From Chryseobacterium sp. ISL-6 (GTDB lineage: Bacteria > Bacteroidota > Bacteroidia > Flavobacteriales > Weeksellaceae), in the NCBI RefSeq assembly GCF_018613715.1, contig NZ_JAGGPT010000009.1, positions 1-64,000 of the forward strand: 64,000 bases of DNA. Reading direction: 5' to 3'. Positions within the stretch are counted from its first letter, which is position 1. The number at the start of each line of letters is the position of its first letter. Shown here in pieces: positions 50,038 to 58,340 of the stretch. A model generated the notes under the pieces. It was not told the origin of the DNA, did not search any database, and saw only the letters and a program-made list of their open reading frames with translations. Made by a program: the position numbers and the translations under genes.

Positions 50038-51321
50038 TTAGTCGATGGGCTTTAAAGTTCCACCTGACATTTTACTGATTTTAGAATCAATTTCCGGGTT
50101 TCCTTTATATTTCACCAATCCACCTGATGAAGCCCTTACTTTAAGTTTACGATCCACATTGATGCTAAGACTTGCTCCTGATGTAGATTCCGCCTCAACT
50201 TCGTTTATTCTTAAGTTTTCAGCTTTACATACCGCCCCACTGCTTATATCCATTACTCCAGAATTAGCTTGCCCTTCAAGCTTAGTATCTGATCCGCTTG
50301 ATGCTTTAACAACGATAGAGGAAGTACTGATTGTTGCTTTGATATTAGCACCTGAAGTTGAACTGACATTAGTAACATTAGAAATATTAAACTTTCCATT
50401 GATAACGGCTCCCGATGAAGCTTCGATATCCATATTATCTTCTTTCACTGTATTTACTGTTACAAAGTTTGCTCCTGAAGATGTTTTTATATTATTCATT
50501 CTTGGAGAAGAAACGTTAACATTTAAGTTTTTAAATCTTAAATTTTTTACCCCTTTATTATCAACATACACCTTCAGAATACCATTTTCCACTTTGGTAA
50601 TAACATACTGAAGTTTATCAGCATCAGCAATTACTTTTACACTGATCGGGCTTTCCTGTTTGTAAACCACATTTACACCTGTGCTTACCTGAATTCCTGA
50701 GAACTCACCCACATTTCTGGTCTCGCCATTCAGGTATGAAGTGCTGTTACTCGAAGTAACGCTGCTTGTCCTGGTATTGGTGATCGAGCTTGTTTTCGTT
50801 TCACTGGACTTAATAATTTTATTAAGATCATCCATGGAGAGCTTTCCATCCAGCATTACCAAGACATTACCTCCATCTCCACTGTCTATACTTAAGAGTA
50901 CATCATCCAGTATACCGTCTTTAGCTTCTGACGAAAGAAACTTTATTTTGTTTCCACTACTGTTTACGGTCATAATCTCATTGTAATTCAGGTGGCTAAG
51001 GTAAGAGGAGATATCTTTATTGATCTGGGACAAACTATTTTGCACCTTCCTCCCTACGCTGCTGTCCGCATTTTCGGGATTTTCTGTGATCAGAATTCTC
51101 AATCCATTGATCTTGGAGAGTAATGGCTTGATCTGATCCAACTGAGAGTCATCGATATTCAGACTGCTAAGCATTCCAAACATTGGTTTTGCAATCTTAA
51201 TAGAAGTTACACCTTCTACTTGTTGATATTTTTCAAAAAGTCTATCGAACTTGTCTTCCTGCCCATATGCAGTAAAAAAATGGGAAAAAGCAAGCGCGAA
51301 TATTATCAATATTTTTTTCAT
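50038..51321 (-). CDS. DUF4252 plus GIN-domain (DUF2807) exported protein
   Basis: The protein has 427 residues with signal peptide MKKILIIFALAFSHFFTAYG. Residues 25-180 resemble DUF4252 (FEKYQQVEGVTSIKIAKPMF, LRILITENPENADSS, VLVMLDGKLSMDDLNKIIKS). From about 205 the GIN/adhesin-head domain follows (GEFSGIQVSTGVNVVYKQES, then many SSGA-type turns such as IEASSGAVINGKFNISNVTN and AESTSGASLSINVDRKLKVR), a right-handed beta-helix-like fold. The two families occurring in one chain, and next to a second DUF4252 gene, suggest they act together at the envelope under control of the adjacent sigma factor. Confidence 0.87.
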   Translation of the reverse strand: MKKILIIFALAFSHFFTAYGQEDKFDRLFEKYQQVEGVTSIKIAKPMFGMLSSLNIDDSQLDQIKPLLSKINGLRILITENPENADSSVGRKVQNSLSQINKDISSYLSHLNYNEIMTVNSSGNKIKFLSSEAKDGILDDVLLSIDSGDGGNVLVMLDGKLSMDDLNKIIKSSETKTSSITNTRTSSVTSSNSTSYLNGETRNVGEFSGIQVSTGVNVVYKQESPISVKVIADADKLQYVITKVENGILKVYVDNKGVKNLRFKNLNVNVSSPRMNNIKTSSGANFVTVNTVKEDNMDIEASSGAVINGKFNISNVTNVSSTSGANIKATISTSSIVVKASSGSDTKLEGQANSGVMDISSGAVCKAENLRINEVEAESTSGASLSINVDRKLKVRASSGGLVKYKGNPEIDSKISKMSGGTLKPID

Positions 51322-51385
51322 GAGTCAATTTTTAATTTTAATCTGATAATTAATGCCTGATCAGGGAGTAATCTCTTTTTTTTAG

Positions 51386-52057
51386 TTAATAGTCATCGTC
51401 CATCACTTTAGGTTGTGCTAACTTTTCACTAACGTTATTTGCAAATATTTGAAATGAATATTTAGTCACATTAATAGCCTCTTCTACATTGTCGATTCTT
51501 TTTCCGTTTACAATCACATAATTGTTATTGTATCCCGTAGAATCTTTTTTAGCGGCATTATATTTTTTATAAGAAGAATTGTATGTAAATTTTGGTCTTA
51601 CTTCTTTTTTCAATCTTCCTCTTTTTGGAAGAATTTCATCCATCACGTCTTTCTCCGCAATTGTATTCTCCTGAATCAGGGAATCTTTTTTCGCACCCTC
51701 AATGGTATCTGTATTATTTACGGCTACCTGTTGTTCAGGCTCGTGATTTTCTTCAATAAAATCCTTTTTTTGTTGTAGCACCTGATTTTCTACCAATTTA
51801 GATTGATCATCTACATCAGAATTTCCCAGATTGTAATTAACAATAAATCCAGCACTTAAAAGAACCACTACACTGGCGGCCATCCAAAACCATTTTGGAA
51901 AAGAAGGCTTTTTACTTTCAAGGGGGATGATCTTAGTATCATCATTATTTACGCCTTCTGCTTTTTGAAGAAAATCTTCAAAATCCCAATCCATTTTCTC
52001 TTCCTTTATTTCCTGGAAGATTTTTTCGTACTTATCTTGAAATTGATCGTTGTTCAT
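51386..52057 (-). CDS. Probable anti-sigma factor (single-span membrane protein)
   Basis: The protein has 223 residues. The N-terminal about 65 residues are cytoplasmic and acidic (MNNDQFQDKYEKIFQEIKEE, KMDWDFEDFLQKAEG), followed by one membrane segment (WFWMAASVVVLLSAGFIVNY) and a charged periplasmic region. The start overlaps the end of the ECF sigma gene by 26 bp, the classic arrangement for a cognate anti-sigma factor. Sequence similarity to known anti-sigma domains is weak by eye, so the call rests mainly on topology and position. Confidence 0.75.
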   Translation of the reverse strand: MNNDQFQDKYEKIFQEIKEEKMDWDFEDFLQKAEGVNNDDTKIIPLESKKPSFPKWFWMAASVVVLLSAGFIVNYNLGNSDVDDQSKLVENQVLQQKKDFIEENHEPEQQVAVNNTDTIEGAKKDSLIQENTIAEKDVMDEILPKRGRLKKEVRPKFTYNSSYKKYNAAKKDSTGYNNNYVIVNGKRIDNVEEAINVTKYSFQIFANNVSEKLAQPKVMDDDY

Positions 52058-52541
52058 AATTCATCAGTTGTGAGATTTGTTCTTTTACTTTTTGTCTTGC
52101 CCGCATAAGATTTACTCTTACCGCATTTTCTTCCATTTCCAGCATTTCAGAAATTTCAGACACTTCATACTCTTCTACATCTTTTAAATGGATAACCATT
52201 TTTTGTTTCTCAGGAAGCTGATTAATAAATCCAATAATATGATCCTTGAGGTTATTAACTTCCATACTATAGAGCTCTGACCGATGAAGCTGCATATCTG
52301 CAAAACCAATCTTTACATCATGGTGCTTCAGTCTGTTCAGACATTCATTCTTTACTGATTTCAGTGCATAGGATTTTAAATTTCCAAACTGCTCCAGCTC
52401 ATCTCTTTTCTGCCAAAACTTGACCATTAGATCCTGCACGACATCTTCTGCTTCATCACTGCTCATGACAAACCTTTTCGCAAAACGATACATCTCATTT
52501 TTGAGAATAAACACCGAATTTTTAAAGGTTTCCTGGGTCAT
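52032..52541 (-). CDS. ECF-type RNA polymerase sigma factor
   Basis: The protein has 169 residues with region 2 (MYRFAKRFVMSSDEAEDVVQ, DLMVKFWQKRDELEQFGNLK) and region 4 (INQLPEKQKMVIHLKDVEEY, EVSEISEMLEMEENAVRVNL, MRARQKVKEQI). It is expected to direct RNA polymerase to a small regulon, probably including its own operon. It heads a five-gene minus-strand unit: sigma, anti-sigma, DUF4252-GIN, DUF4252 lipoprotein and the anchored protein. The inducing signal is unknown; envelope stress is a plausible inference. Confidence 0.92.
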   Translation of the reverse strand: MTQETFKNSVFILKNEMYRFAKRFVMSSDEAEDVVQDLMVKFWQKRDELEQFGNLKSYALKSVKNECLNRLKHHDVKIGFADMQLHRSELYSMEVNNLKDHIIGFINQLPEKQKMVIHLKDVEEYEVSEISEMLEMEENAVRVNLMRARQKVKEQISQLMNYEQRSISR

Positions 52542-52599
52542 AAGTTTTGCTTCTATTAGTAAGACAATTAAAAAATTGATTTTATTACATCATTAAACA

Positions 52600-52628
52600 A
52601 AAAAACTTCAAAATAATTGAAGTCCTTT
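52600..52628 (-). terminator. Terminator after the GlmU-like gene
   Basis: On the minus strand ACTTCAA / TTGAAGT with an AT loop is followed by a T7 run, 7 bp past the stop at 52635. It isolates the GlmU-like gene from the sigma operon. Confidence 0.75.
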
Positions 52629-52634
52629 TTATAA

Positions 52635-53801
52635 TCAGGTCTGATAAGTATCAAAAATATGTTTTAAAATCCCCTTGTCATCTTCTGTTAAAGGGACTTT
52701 TCTTCTTGCCATTGCTCTCTCTGCAACTTCGTAAGCTTTATCTAATTTAAATCTTTCATCTCCTTTAAATCCACCCCACGAAAAATTTTCTATAAGGTTC
52801 GGAGGAAATCCTTCTTTAAAAATATTAGATGCTACACCGATTACCGTTCCGGTATTAAGTTGTGTATTAATAGCCGTTTTAGAATGGTCTCCCATAATTA
52901 ATCCGGCAAACTGTAATCCTGTATCTTCAAAAGCCTTGGTTCTGTAGCTCCAGAATTTTACATGTCCATAATTATTCTTCATATTTGAAGAATTCGTATC
53001 TGCTCCGAAATTACACCATTCTCCAATAACAGAATTTCCTACAAAACCCTCATGGCCTTTACTGGAATATCCAAATACAATAATATTATTAACCTCACCA
53101 CCAATTTTACAATGAGGACCAATTGTGGTTGCTCCGTAGATCTTTGCTCCAAGATTAAATTTAGAATGATCACAAAGTGCAATAGGTCCACGAAGGTGGC
53201 AGCCTTCCATTACTTCTGTATTTTTTCCGATGTAAATTTTACCGGTTTTTGTATTTAATGTAGAAAACTCAATTTCTGCTCCTTCTTCTATGAATAAATC
53301 CTTTTTATCACCTAAAAAACCATTGGTTGAAGAAAGTTCCTGTGATACTTTTCCTTCCGTTAATAAGTTAAAATCGAAATCAATAGCTTTATGATTATAA
53401 GTAAACAGATCTTTTGGTTTCTTAAAGAAAACAAGCTCTTCTTTAATATCCGTCATTTTTTCAATCTGACTTAATGAAAAACCTTTCATATTGATCTTAG
53501 CAGCAATCAGTTCATCTTCATATACTAAAGCTTCTCCTTGTTTCAGATCTTTTATTTGCTGTAATACACTTTCAGTTGGAAGAAAATTAGTCACAAGAAA
53601 CAGACTCTCTTTTTCATCGGGATTTTTAAATTTCTTTTGTAAGTAATTTTCTGTGAAATAAGAAACTTCAGAATTTTCTAATAATTTCTGCCATCTTTCA
53701 GAGAAGGTAAGAATCCCACAACGCATTTCTGCAATAGGACGTGTAAAAGTAAGCGGAAGAAAATCTTCCCAATATTGTGCATCTGAGAATACTAATTGCA
53801 T
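52635..53801 (-). CDS. GlmU-family putative sugar nucleotidyltransferase/acyltransferase-like protein
   Basis: The protein has 388 residues. The N-terminus (MQLVFSDAQYWEDFLPLTFT, RPIAEMRCGILTFSERW) matches the Bacteroidota-specific GlmU-like family, in which the usual nucleotidyltransferase fold is diverged, and the C-terminal half has left-handed beta-helix hexapeptide repeats (LCDHSKFNLGAKIYGATTIG, PHCKIGGEVNNIIVFGYSSK, GNSVIGEWCNFGADTNSSNM). The family is thought to take the place of, or act beside, classic GlmU in UDP-GlcNAc synthesis; this is not proven. Monocistronic, with a degenerate repeat tract upstream. Confidence 0.83.
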   Translation of the reverse strand: MQLVFSDAQYWEDFLPLTFTRPIAEMRCGILTFSERWQKLLENSEVSYFTENYLQKKFKNPDEKESLFLVTNFLPTESVLQQIKDLKQGEALVYEDELIAAKINMKGFSLSQIEKMTDIKEELVFFKKPKDLFTYNHKAIDFDFNLLTEGKVSQELSSTNGFLGDKKDLFIEEGAEIEFSTLNTKTGKIYIGKNTEVMEGCHLRGPIALCDHSKFNLGAKIYGATTIGPHCKIGGEVNNIIVFGYSSKGHEGFVGNSVIGEWCNFGADTNSSNMKNNYGHVKFWSYRTKAFEDTGLQFAGLIMGDHSKTAINTQLNTGTVIGVASNIFKEGFPPNLIENFSWGGFKGDERFKLDKAYEVAERAMARRKVPLTEDDKGILKHIFDTYQT

Positions 53802-53814
53802 TTTTTAAGAAGTT

Positions 53815-53960
53815 AGAGGTTAAAGATCCGAAGCTAGAAGTTCGAAGCTGAAAGTCATGATATACCATTGATATAATAAATTTTCAGATTTTAAGTTCTA
53901 ATTTCTATCTAAAACAAAAATACAAATAGTAAGACTAACTTTTTACTTCTGATCTCGAAT
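53815..53960. repeat. Degenerate intergenic GAAGTT/TTCTAATT repeat tract
   Basis: The gap upstream of the GlmU-like gene carries AGAAGTTAGAGGTTAAAG, GAAGCTAGAAGTTCGAAGC, TTCAGATTTTAAGTTC and TCTAATTTCTATCTAAA words, then TTCTGATCTCGAATTTCTAT. No frame is open. It is of the same general kind as the tracts at 11690 and 56206 but not an obvious copy of either. Confidence 0.4.
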
Positions 53961-53979
53961 TTCTATTTAAAAAACAATA

Positions 53980-54012
53980 AAAAAGTCTTCCAAAATATTT
54001 GGAAGACTTTAA
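53980..54012 (-). terminator. Terminator of rpmE2
   Basis: AAAGTCTTCC / GGAAGACTTT with loop AAAATATTT and a T-run on the minus strand, 21 bp after the rpmE2 stop. Confidence 0.88.
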
Positions 54013-54032
54013 TATCTTTTATTTTCAAAAAA

Positions 54033-54284
54033 TTACTTAGCGAATTTTTTGTATTTGTTCATGAATTTATCTACTCTACCTGCAGTATCTACCAACTTCA
54101 CTTTACCAGTGTAGAAAGGATGAGAAGTAGAAGAGATTTCCATTTTGATTAAAGGATACTCCTGTCCTTCATACTCGATAGTATCTTTTGTCTCTGCAGT
54201 TGATTTGCAAAGAAACACCTCGTCGTTACTCATATCTTTGAAAACAACAAGTCTATAATTTTCTGGGTGAATTCCGTTTTTCAT
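54033..54284 (-). CDS. rpmE2: 50S ribosomal protein L31 type B
   Basis: The protein has 83 residues from MKNGIHPENYRLVVFKDMSN; longer in-frame extensions upstream are not conserved in the family. Type B is assigned because the CxxC zinc knuckle of type A is absent (a single Cys in VFLCKSTAET) and the length is about 83 rather than 70. The family end VKLVDTAGRVDKFMNKYKKF is present. Monocistronic. Confidence 0.95.
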   Translation of the reverse strand: MKNGIHPENYRLVVFKDMSNDEVFLCKSTAETKDTIEYEGQEYPLIKMEISSTSHPFYTGKVKLVDTAGRVDKFMNKYKKFAK

Positions 54285-54437
54285 AATACAATTTTTTAAA
54301 AAATTAAAGTTCTGCTTTCGAAATAGTAATGGATATTTCTCTGCTAATTTTAGGCTGCAAAAATACAATATTTTTTTAAATATCCAAATAGCTAATCCAA
54401 TATTTTTTAATTGATAAGAAATTTAAAGTATTTTCGT

Positions 54438-54445
54438 TAAATTTG
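54438..54445 (+). promoter_or_regulatory. -7 promoter element TAAATTTG
   Basis: Exact TAnnTTTG match 25 bp before ATG 54471. A TTG at 54411-54413 is 24 bp further upstream, rather far for a -33 element. Confidence 0.5.
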
Positions 54446-54470
54446 AAATCTATATTAAACTTTAATTTCG

Positions 54471-55877
54471 ATGAAATTCAAATTATTACTGGCTTTTTCT
54501 TTTTGGATGCTTCTCATGATGGTATCATGTAATAAAGATGATATTAGTTTTGACGCTCCTTCCCAACAATTAAGATTCTCCAGAGACACGGTATTTTGTG
54601 ATACAGTATATCACCAGGTCCGTTCTGAAACTTATGTTGTGAAAGTATATAATAATGAAGACAAAGATATTTCTATTCCGAGAATTAATCTGGAAAAGGG
54701 ATCTGCTTCTTTATATAAGATCAATGTAGATGGAAAATCAGGTTTTGATTTTAAGGATGTTCCTTTAAGAAAAAAAGACAGTTTATATATTTTCGTTGAA
54801 ATTGCACCTCAAGCAACAGGGCCAGAAGCAATCGCTGAAGACCGTGTCGTCTTTACAAGCCCGGCAGGACAGCAACATGTAACTTTATTTTCTGTAGTTC
54901 AGGATGCTGAATTCTTTATTCAGACTCCAACCAATCCAAATGTGATCAGCAACCATACCACCTGGAATAATACTAAAGCCAAAATCATTTATGGTGACCT
55001 TACTATAAATCCTAATATTACACTGGATATTGAACAGGGTACTAAAGTTTATTTCCATAAAAACAGCGGAATGAAAGTAGCTACAGGTGCTACTTTAAAT
55101 ATCAATGGAACATTGAATAATGAGGTTGTTCTCCGTGGAGACCGTAACGATCCTTATTACGACACCATTCCTAAGAACTGGAATTCTATAAGAATGGATG
55201 TAGGATCTACTCTTCATATGAATTACGGAAGGCTTTTCGGAGGGACAAGAGGCTTAGAAATGAAACAGACCAATGCAACCATCACCAATTCATTTATCCA
55301 CACTTTCCAGGAATATGGGATCTATGCTATAAATGCTACGGTAAATGCAAAGAACCTTGTCATGAACAATTGTGGTGAATCCGCAGTAGGTATTTTTAAA
55401 GGAGGTAATCATAGTTATGTTCACTCTACAATAGCGAATTACTCAAGAACCATGAATTCATCCAATAGAAATGGCATTTTTGCCACTAACGAATGGAAAA
55501 ATGATGCAGGACAAGCAGAGCAAGGCGCCTTACAATTGAATGTAAAAAACAGTATTGTATACTCTGACAGGGATAATTCAGTTAATTTTGAACAAACTCC
55601 AGGTCAGCAATTTAATTTTCAATTTCAAAATTGTCTGTTGAAATATTCCGGAACCTCAGAGGCCGGATTTAATTTTGACAGCAATCCAAATGTGATTCAG
55701 AGTTTAAAGAACGAAGATCCTCAATTTGTTAACTACTTTACGGCTCATCAGAATCTAAGGGTAAAAACCACCTCACCTGCAAAAAATAAAGGAGATGTTA
55801 CGGTGGCAGCAACGGTTCCAACAGATATTGCTAATGTATCAAGAACGGCTAACCCAACTCTTGGAGCTTATCAATAA
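54471..55877 (+). CDS. Right-handed beta-helix lipoprotein
   Basis: The protein has 468 residues with lipoprotein signal MKFKLLLAFSFWMLLMMVSC (Cys20, lipobox MVSC). After an N-terminal Ig-like segment (FSRDTVFCDTVYHQVRSETY, then VVKVYNNEDKDISIPRINLE), the remainder (about 150-468) has beta-helix-type repeats: IYGDLTINPNITLDIEQGTK, VYFHKNSGMKVATGATLNIN, MNYGRLFGGTRGLEMKQTNA and FIHTFQEYGIYAINATVNAK, ending DIANVSRTANPTLGAYQ. Surface-exposed polysaccharide-related or adhesin-like roles are usual for this fold. The stop overlaps the MazG-like start by one base. Confidence 0.83.
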   Translation: MKFKLLLAFSFWMLLMMVSCNKDDISFDAPSQQLRFSRDTVFCDTVYHQVRSETYVVKVYNNEDKDISIPRINLEKGSASLYKINVDGKSGFDFKDVPLRKKDSLYIFVEIAPQATGPEAIAEDRVVFTSPAGQQHVTLFSVVQDAEFFIQTPTNPNVISNHTTWNNTKAKIIYGDLTINPNITLDIEQGTKVYFHKNSGMKVATGATLNINGTLNNEVVLRGDRNDPYYDTIPKNWNSIRMDVGSTLHMNYGRLFGGTRGLEMKQTNATITNSFIHTFQEYGIYAINATVNAKNLVMNNCGESAVGIFKGGNHSYVHSTIANYSRTMNSSNRNGIFATNEWKNDAGQAEQGALQLNVKNSIVYSDRDNSVNFEQTPGQQFNFQFQNCLLKYSGTSEAGFNFDSNPNVIQSLKNEDPQFVNYFTAHQNLRVKTTSPAKNKGDVTVAATVPTDIANVSRTANPTLGAYQ

Positions 55878-56203
55878 TGGAGATTACCAATTTACAGCAG
55901 CAGGTCGACGAATGGATCAAAACAATTGGGATCCGCTACTTTAATGAGCTGACCAATATGGCTATGCTAACGGAGGAAGTAGGAGAAGTTGCCAGAATTA
56001 TCGCCAGAAGATATGGTGAACAAAGTGAAAAAGAAAGCGATAAAAGCAAAGATCTAGGCGAGGAATTGGCCGATGTTTTATTTGTAACATTATGTTTAGC
56101 CAACCAAACCGGAGTCAATTTACAGGAAGCTTTTGATAAAAAAATGAAGATAAAAACTGACCGTGATAAAGAACGGCATCAGAATAATGAAAAACTGAAA
56201 TAA
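55877..56203 (+). CDS. MazG-like nucleotide pyrophosphohydrolase
   Basis: The protein has 108 residues, a compact single MazG-type four-helix bundle. The metal-binding motifs EEVGEVARIIARRYGE (about 29-44) and DLGEELADVLFVTLCLAN (about 57-74) supply the ExxE...ExxD acidic residues. It is expected to hydrolyse a non-canonical or signalling NTP to NMP and PPi. The start codon overlaps the upstream stop (TAATG), so its translation is probably coupled to that of the unrelated beta-helix lipoprotein. Confidence 0.88.
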   Translation: MEITNLQQQVDEWIKTIGIRYFNELTNMAMLTEEVGEVARIIARRYGEQSEKESDKSKDLGEELADVLFVTLCLANQTGVNLQEAFDKKMKIKTDRDKERHQNNEKLK

Positions 56204-56205
56204 AG

Positions 56206-56293
56206 ATTTCAGATACTAGATCCCAGATATCAGACTCTTGAAAGTTTGAAGTACCTGTCTGGCCTCTGATGTCTGAAATCTGAAATCTTAAGA
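56206..56293. repeat. Intergenic imperfect inverted repeat with TCTGAAATCTGAAATCT units
   Basis: AGATTTCAGATA at the left faces TCTGAAATCTGAAATCT at the right, and CAGATATCAGA faces TCTGATGTCTG inside, so the full 85 bp can fold on itself. It occupies nearly the whole gap between the MazG-like gene and aroA. No promoter motif of the TAnnTTTG type is visible in it. Confidence 0.6.
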
Positions 56294-56297
56294 AACA

Positions 56298-57518
56298 ATG
56301 AAGTTAGAAAAATCCAACCTAATAGGAAACCAAACAATACAGATCAGCGGTTCGAAAAGTATTTCGAATCGTTTGTTGATTTTGGAAAGTTTGTTTAATA
56401 ATATAAAAATCGGAAATCTCTCAAATTCTCAGGATACGGATATGCTTAGTAAGGCACTATCCGGGAATTCTGAATTAGTAGATATTCACCATGCAGGAAC
56501 TGCAATGCGTTTCCTTACTTCTTACTTTTCAATTTTTGAAGGTAAGAACACCATTCTTACCGGTTCCGGAAGAATGAAGGAAAGACCGATCAAAAATTTA
56601 GTAAGCGCCTTAAAAGATCTGGGAGCTGAGATTGAATATATGGAAAATGAGGGCTTTCCACCATTAAAAATCACTGGAAAGAAAATTACTCAATCCAAAG
56701 TCAATGTTCCTGCTAATATTTCAAGCCAGTTCATTACTTCCTTATTGCTTATTGCAGGAAAATTGGAGAATGGATTAGAGATCAACCTTGTCGGTGAAAT
56801 TACTTCAAGGTCTTATATTGAAATGACTCTGGATATTCTGACAAAATTCGGAATTAAAGCAAGCTTTACCGGAAATATCATAAAAGTAGAACCTTTCACC
56901 AATCCATCTTCTGTGATCTGTTATGAGGTGGAAAGTGACTGGAGTTCAGCGTCATACTTTTACTCCATTTGTGCACTGGGAAGAGAAACAATACATCTGA
57001 AGAGTTTCTACAAACAATCTACTCAAGGAGATTCAGCCATTGCAAAAATTTATGACGAGTTTTTTGGTATTAAAACGATTTTCTCAGAAGATGACCATAA
57101 GATCACCTTACAGCCTGATCCTAATTTTATATTTCCAGAAAAAATTGAATTGGATATGAACAACTGCCCCGATATTGCACAAACTCTTTGTGTAACAGCA
57201 GCGGCACTAAAAATTCCTTTTGATATTTCAGGACTTGGAACGTTAAGAGTAAAAGAAACGGATAGACTTCAGGCTTTATATAATGAACTTAAAAAATTAG
57301 GAACTGACACAGAGATCACCGATTTAACGATTAAGTCTATCAGTTTTGGAGAACCGGAAGAAAATATTTCCATTAAAACCTATCAGGATCATAGAATGGC
57401 GATGAGTTTTGCTCCATTCTGCCTGATTAAAGAATTGAATATCGAAGAGGAAGATGTTGTCGAAAAATCATATCCTAAGTTTTGGGAAGATCTAAATACT
57501 ATTTTAATTAAAAACTAA
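56298..57518 (+). CDS. aroA: 3-phosphoshikimate 1-carboxyvinyltransferase (EPSP synthase)
   Basis: The protein has 406 residues, slightly short for the family (about 420-440). It joins PEP and shikimate-3-phosphate in aromatic amino-acid synthesis. Motifs: SGSKSISNRLLILESLF (about 15-31), HAGTAMRFLTSYF (corresponding to NAGTAMR), SGRMKERPIKNLVSALKDLG, SDWSSASYFYSICALG, RVKETDRLQAL and DHRMAMSFAP near the end. A His replaces the usual Asn in the NAGTAMR motif, as is common in Bacteroidota by my recollection. It precedes the SDR gene by 2 bp. Confidence 0.95.
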   Translation: MKLEKSNLIGNQTIQISGSKSISNRLLILESLFNNIKIGNLSNSQDTDMLSKALSGNSELVDIHHAGTAMRFLTSYFSIFEGKNTILTGSGRMKERPIKNLVSALKDLGAEIEYMENEGFPPLKITGKKITQSKVNVPANISSQFITSLLLIAGKLENGLEINLVGEITSRSYIEMTLDILTKFGIKASFTGNIIKVEPFTNPSSVICYEVESDWSSASYFYSICALGRETIHLKSFYKQSTQGDSAIAKIYDEFFGIKTIFSEDDHKITLQPDPNFIFPEKIELDMNNCPDIAQTLCVTAAALKIPFDISGLGTLRVKETDRLQALYNELKKLGTDTEITDLTIKSISFGEPEENISIKTYQDHRMAMSFAPFCLIKELNIEEEDVVEKSYPKFWEDLNTILIKN

Positions 57519-57520
57519 TA

Positions 57521-58321
57521 ATGTCACAACATAAAACTATAATCATCACAGGAACCTCATCGGGAATAGGTTTCGTTCTTGCTGAATATTTCGGAAAGAA
57601 AGGTCACAAGGTATATGGTTTAAGCAGAAAACATACGGAAAGTCAACATTTCAAATCTATTCCTACAGATATCACTGATAATGATGCCGTTCAAAATGCT
57701 ATTGGAGAAGTTTTAAAAACAGAAACAAAAATTGATGTCCTGATCAATAATGCAGGAATGGGAATGGTAGGTTCTGTTGAAGATTCATCCAAGGAAGATA
57801 TTTTGAAATTATTCAATCTGAATCTGGTAGGCTCTGTTCAGATGATGAGCGCTGTCATGCCTAACATGCGTGAACAAAGATTCGGAAAGATCATCAACAT
57901 TTCCAGTATCGGAAGTGAAATGGGCTTACCATTCCGTGGATTTTATTCGGCTTCAAAATCAGCATTGGACAAAGTAACTGAAGCAATGCGTTACGAAGTA
58001 TACCCATGGAATATTGATGTTTGTTCACTTCATTTAGGAGATATTAAAACAAATATTGCAGAAAATAGAGTGAGAACCAAAGTTTCTGAACCCTATAAAA
58101 ATGTCTTTGACAAAGTATATGCTTTAATGAATTCTCATGTAGGTGATGGAACGGAGCCTCTGGAAGTTGCAGAATATATTGAAAATCTTTTAAGTAAAAA
58201 TAAATGGAAAGCTCATTATTATTTTGGTAAATTCGGACAAAAGATAGGAGTTCCTTTGAAATGGATACTTCCACAGGGAACTTATGAAAATCTAATGAAA
58301 AAATACAATAAACTGGATTAG
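57521..58321 (+). CDS. Short-chain dehydrogenase/reductase (SDR)
   Basis: The protein has 266 residues. The nucleotide-binding motif TGTSSGIG is at 10-17, NNAGMG near 78-83, and the catalytic YSASK near 149-153 with the preceding ISSIGSEMGLPF. It is a classical SDR using NAD(P)H; the substrate is not predictable. It lies 2 bp after aroA and 19 bp before the barrel gene, so the three are probably one transcript even though their roles are unlike. Confidence 0.9.
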   Translation: MSQHKTIIITGTSSGIGFVLAEYFGKKGHKVYGLSRKHTESQHFKSIPTDITDNDAVQNAIGEVLKTETKIDVLINNAGMGMVGSVEDSSKEDILKLFNLNLVGSVQMMSAVMPNMREQRFGKIINISSIGSEMGLPFRGFYSASKSALDKVTEAMRYEVYPWNIDVCSLHLGDIKTNIAENRVRTKVSEPYKNVFDKVYALMNSHVGDGTEPLEVAEYIENLLSKNKWKAHYYFGKFGQKIGVPLKWILPQGTYENLMKKYNKLD

Positions 58322-58340
58322 TTTCAGTTTTTAAAAGAGT

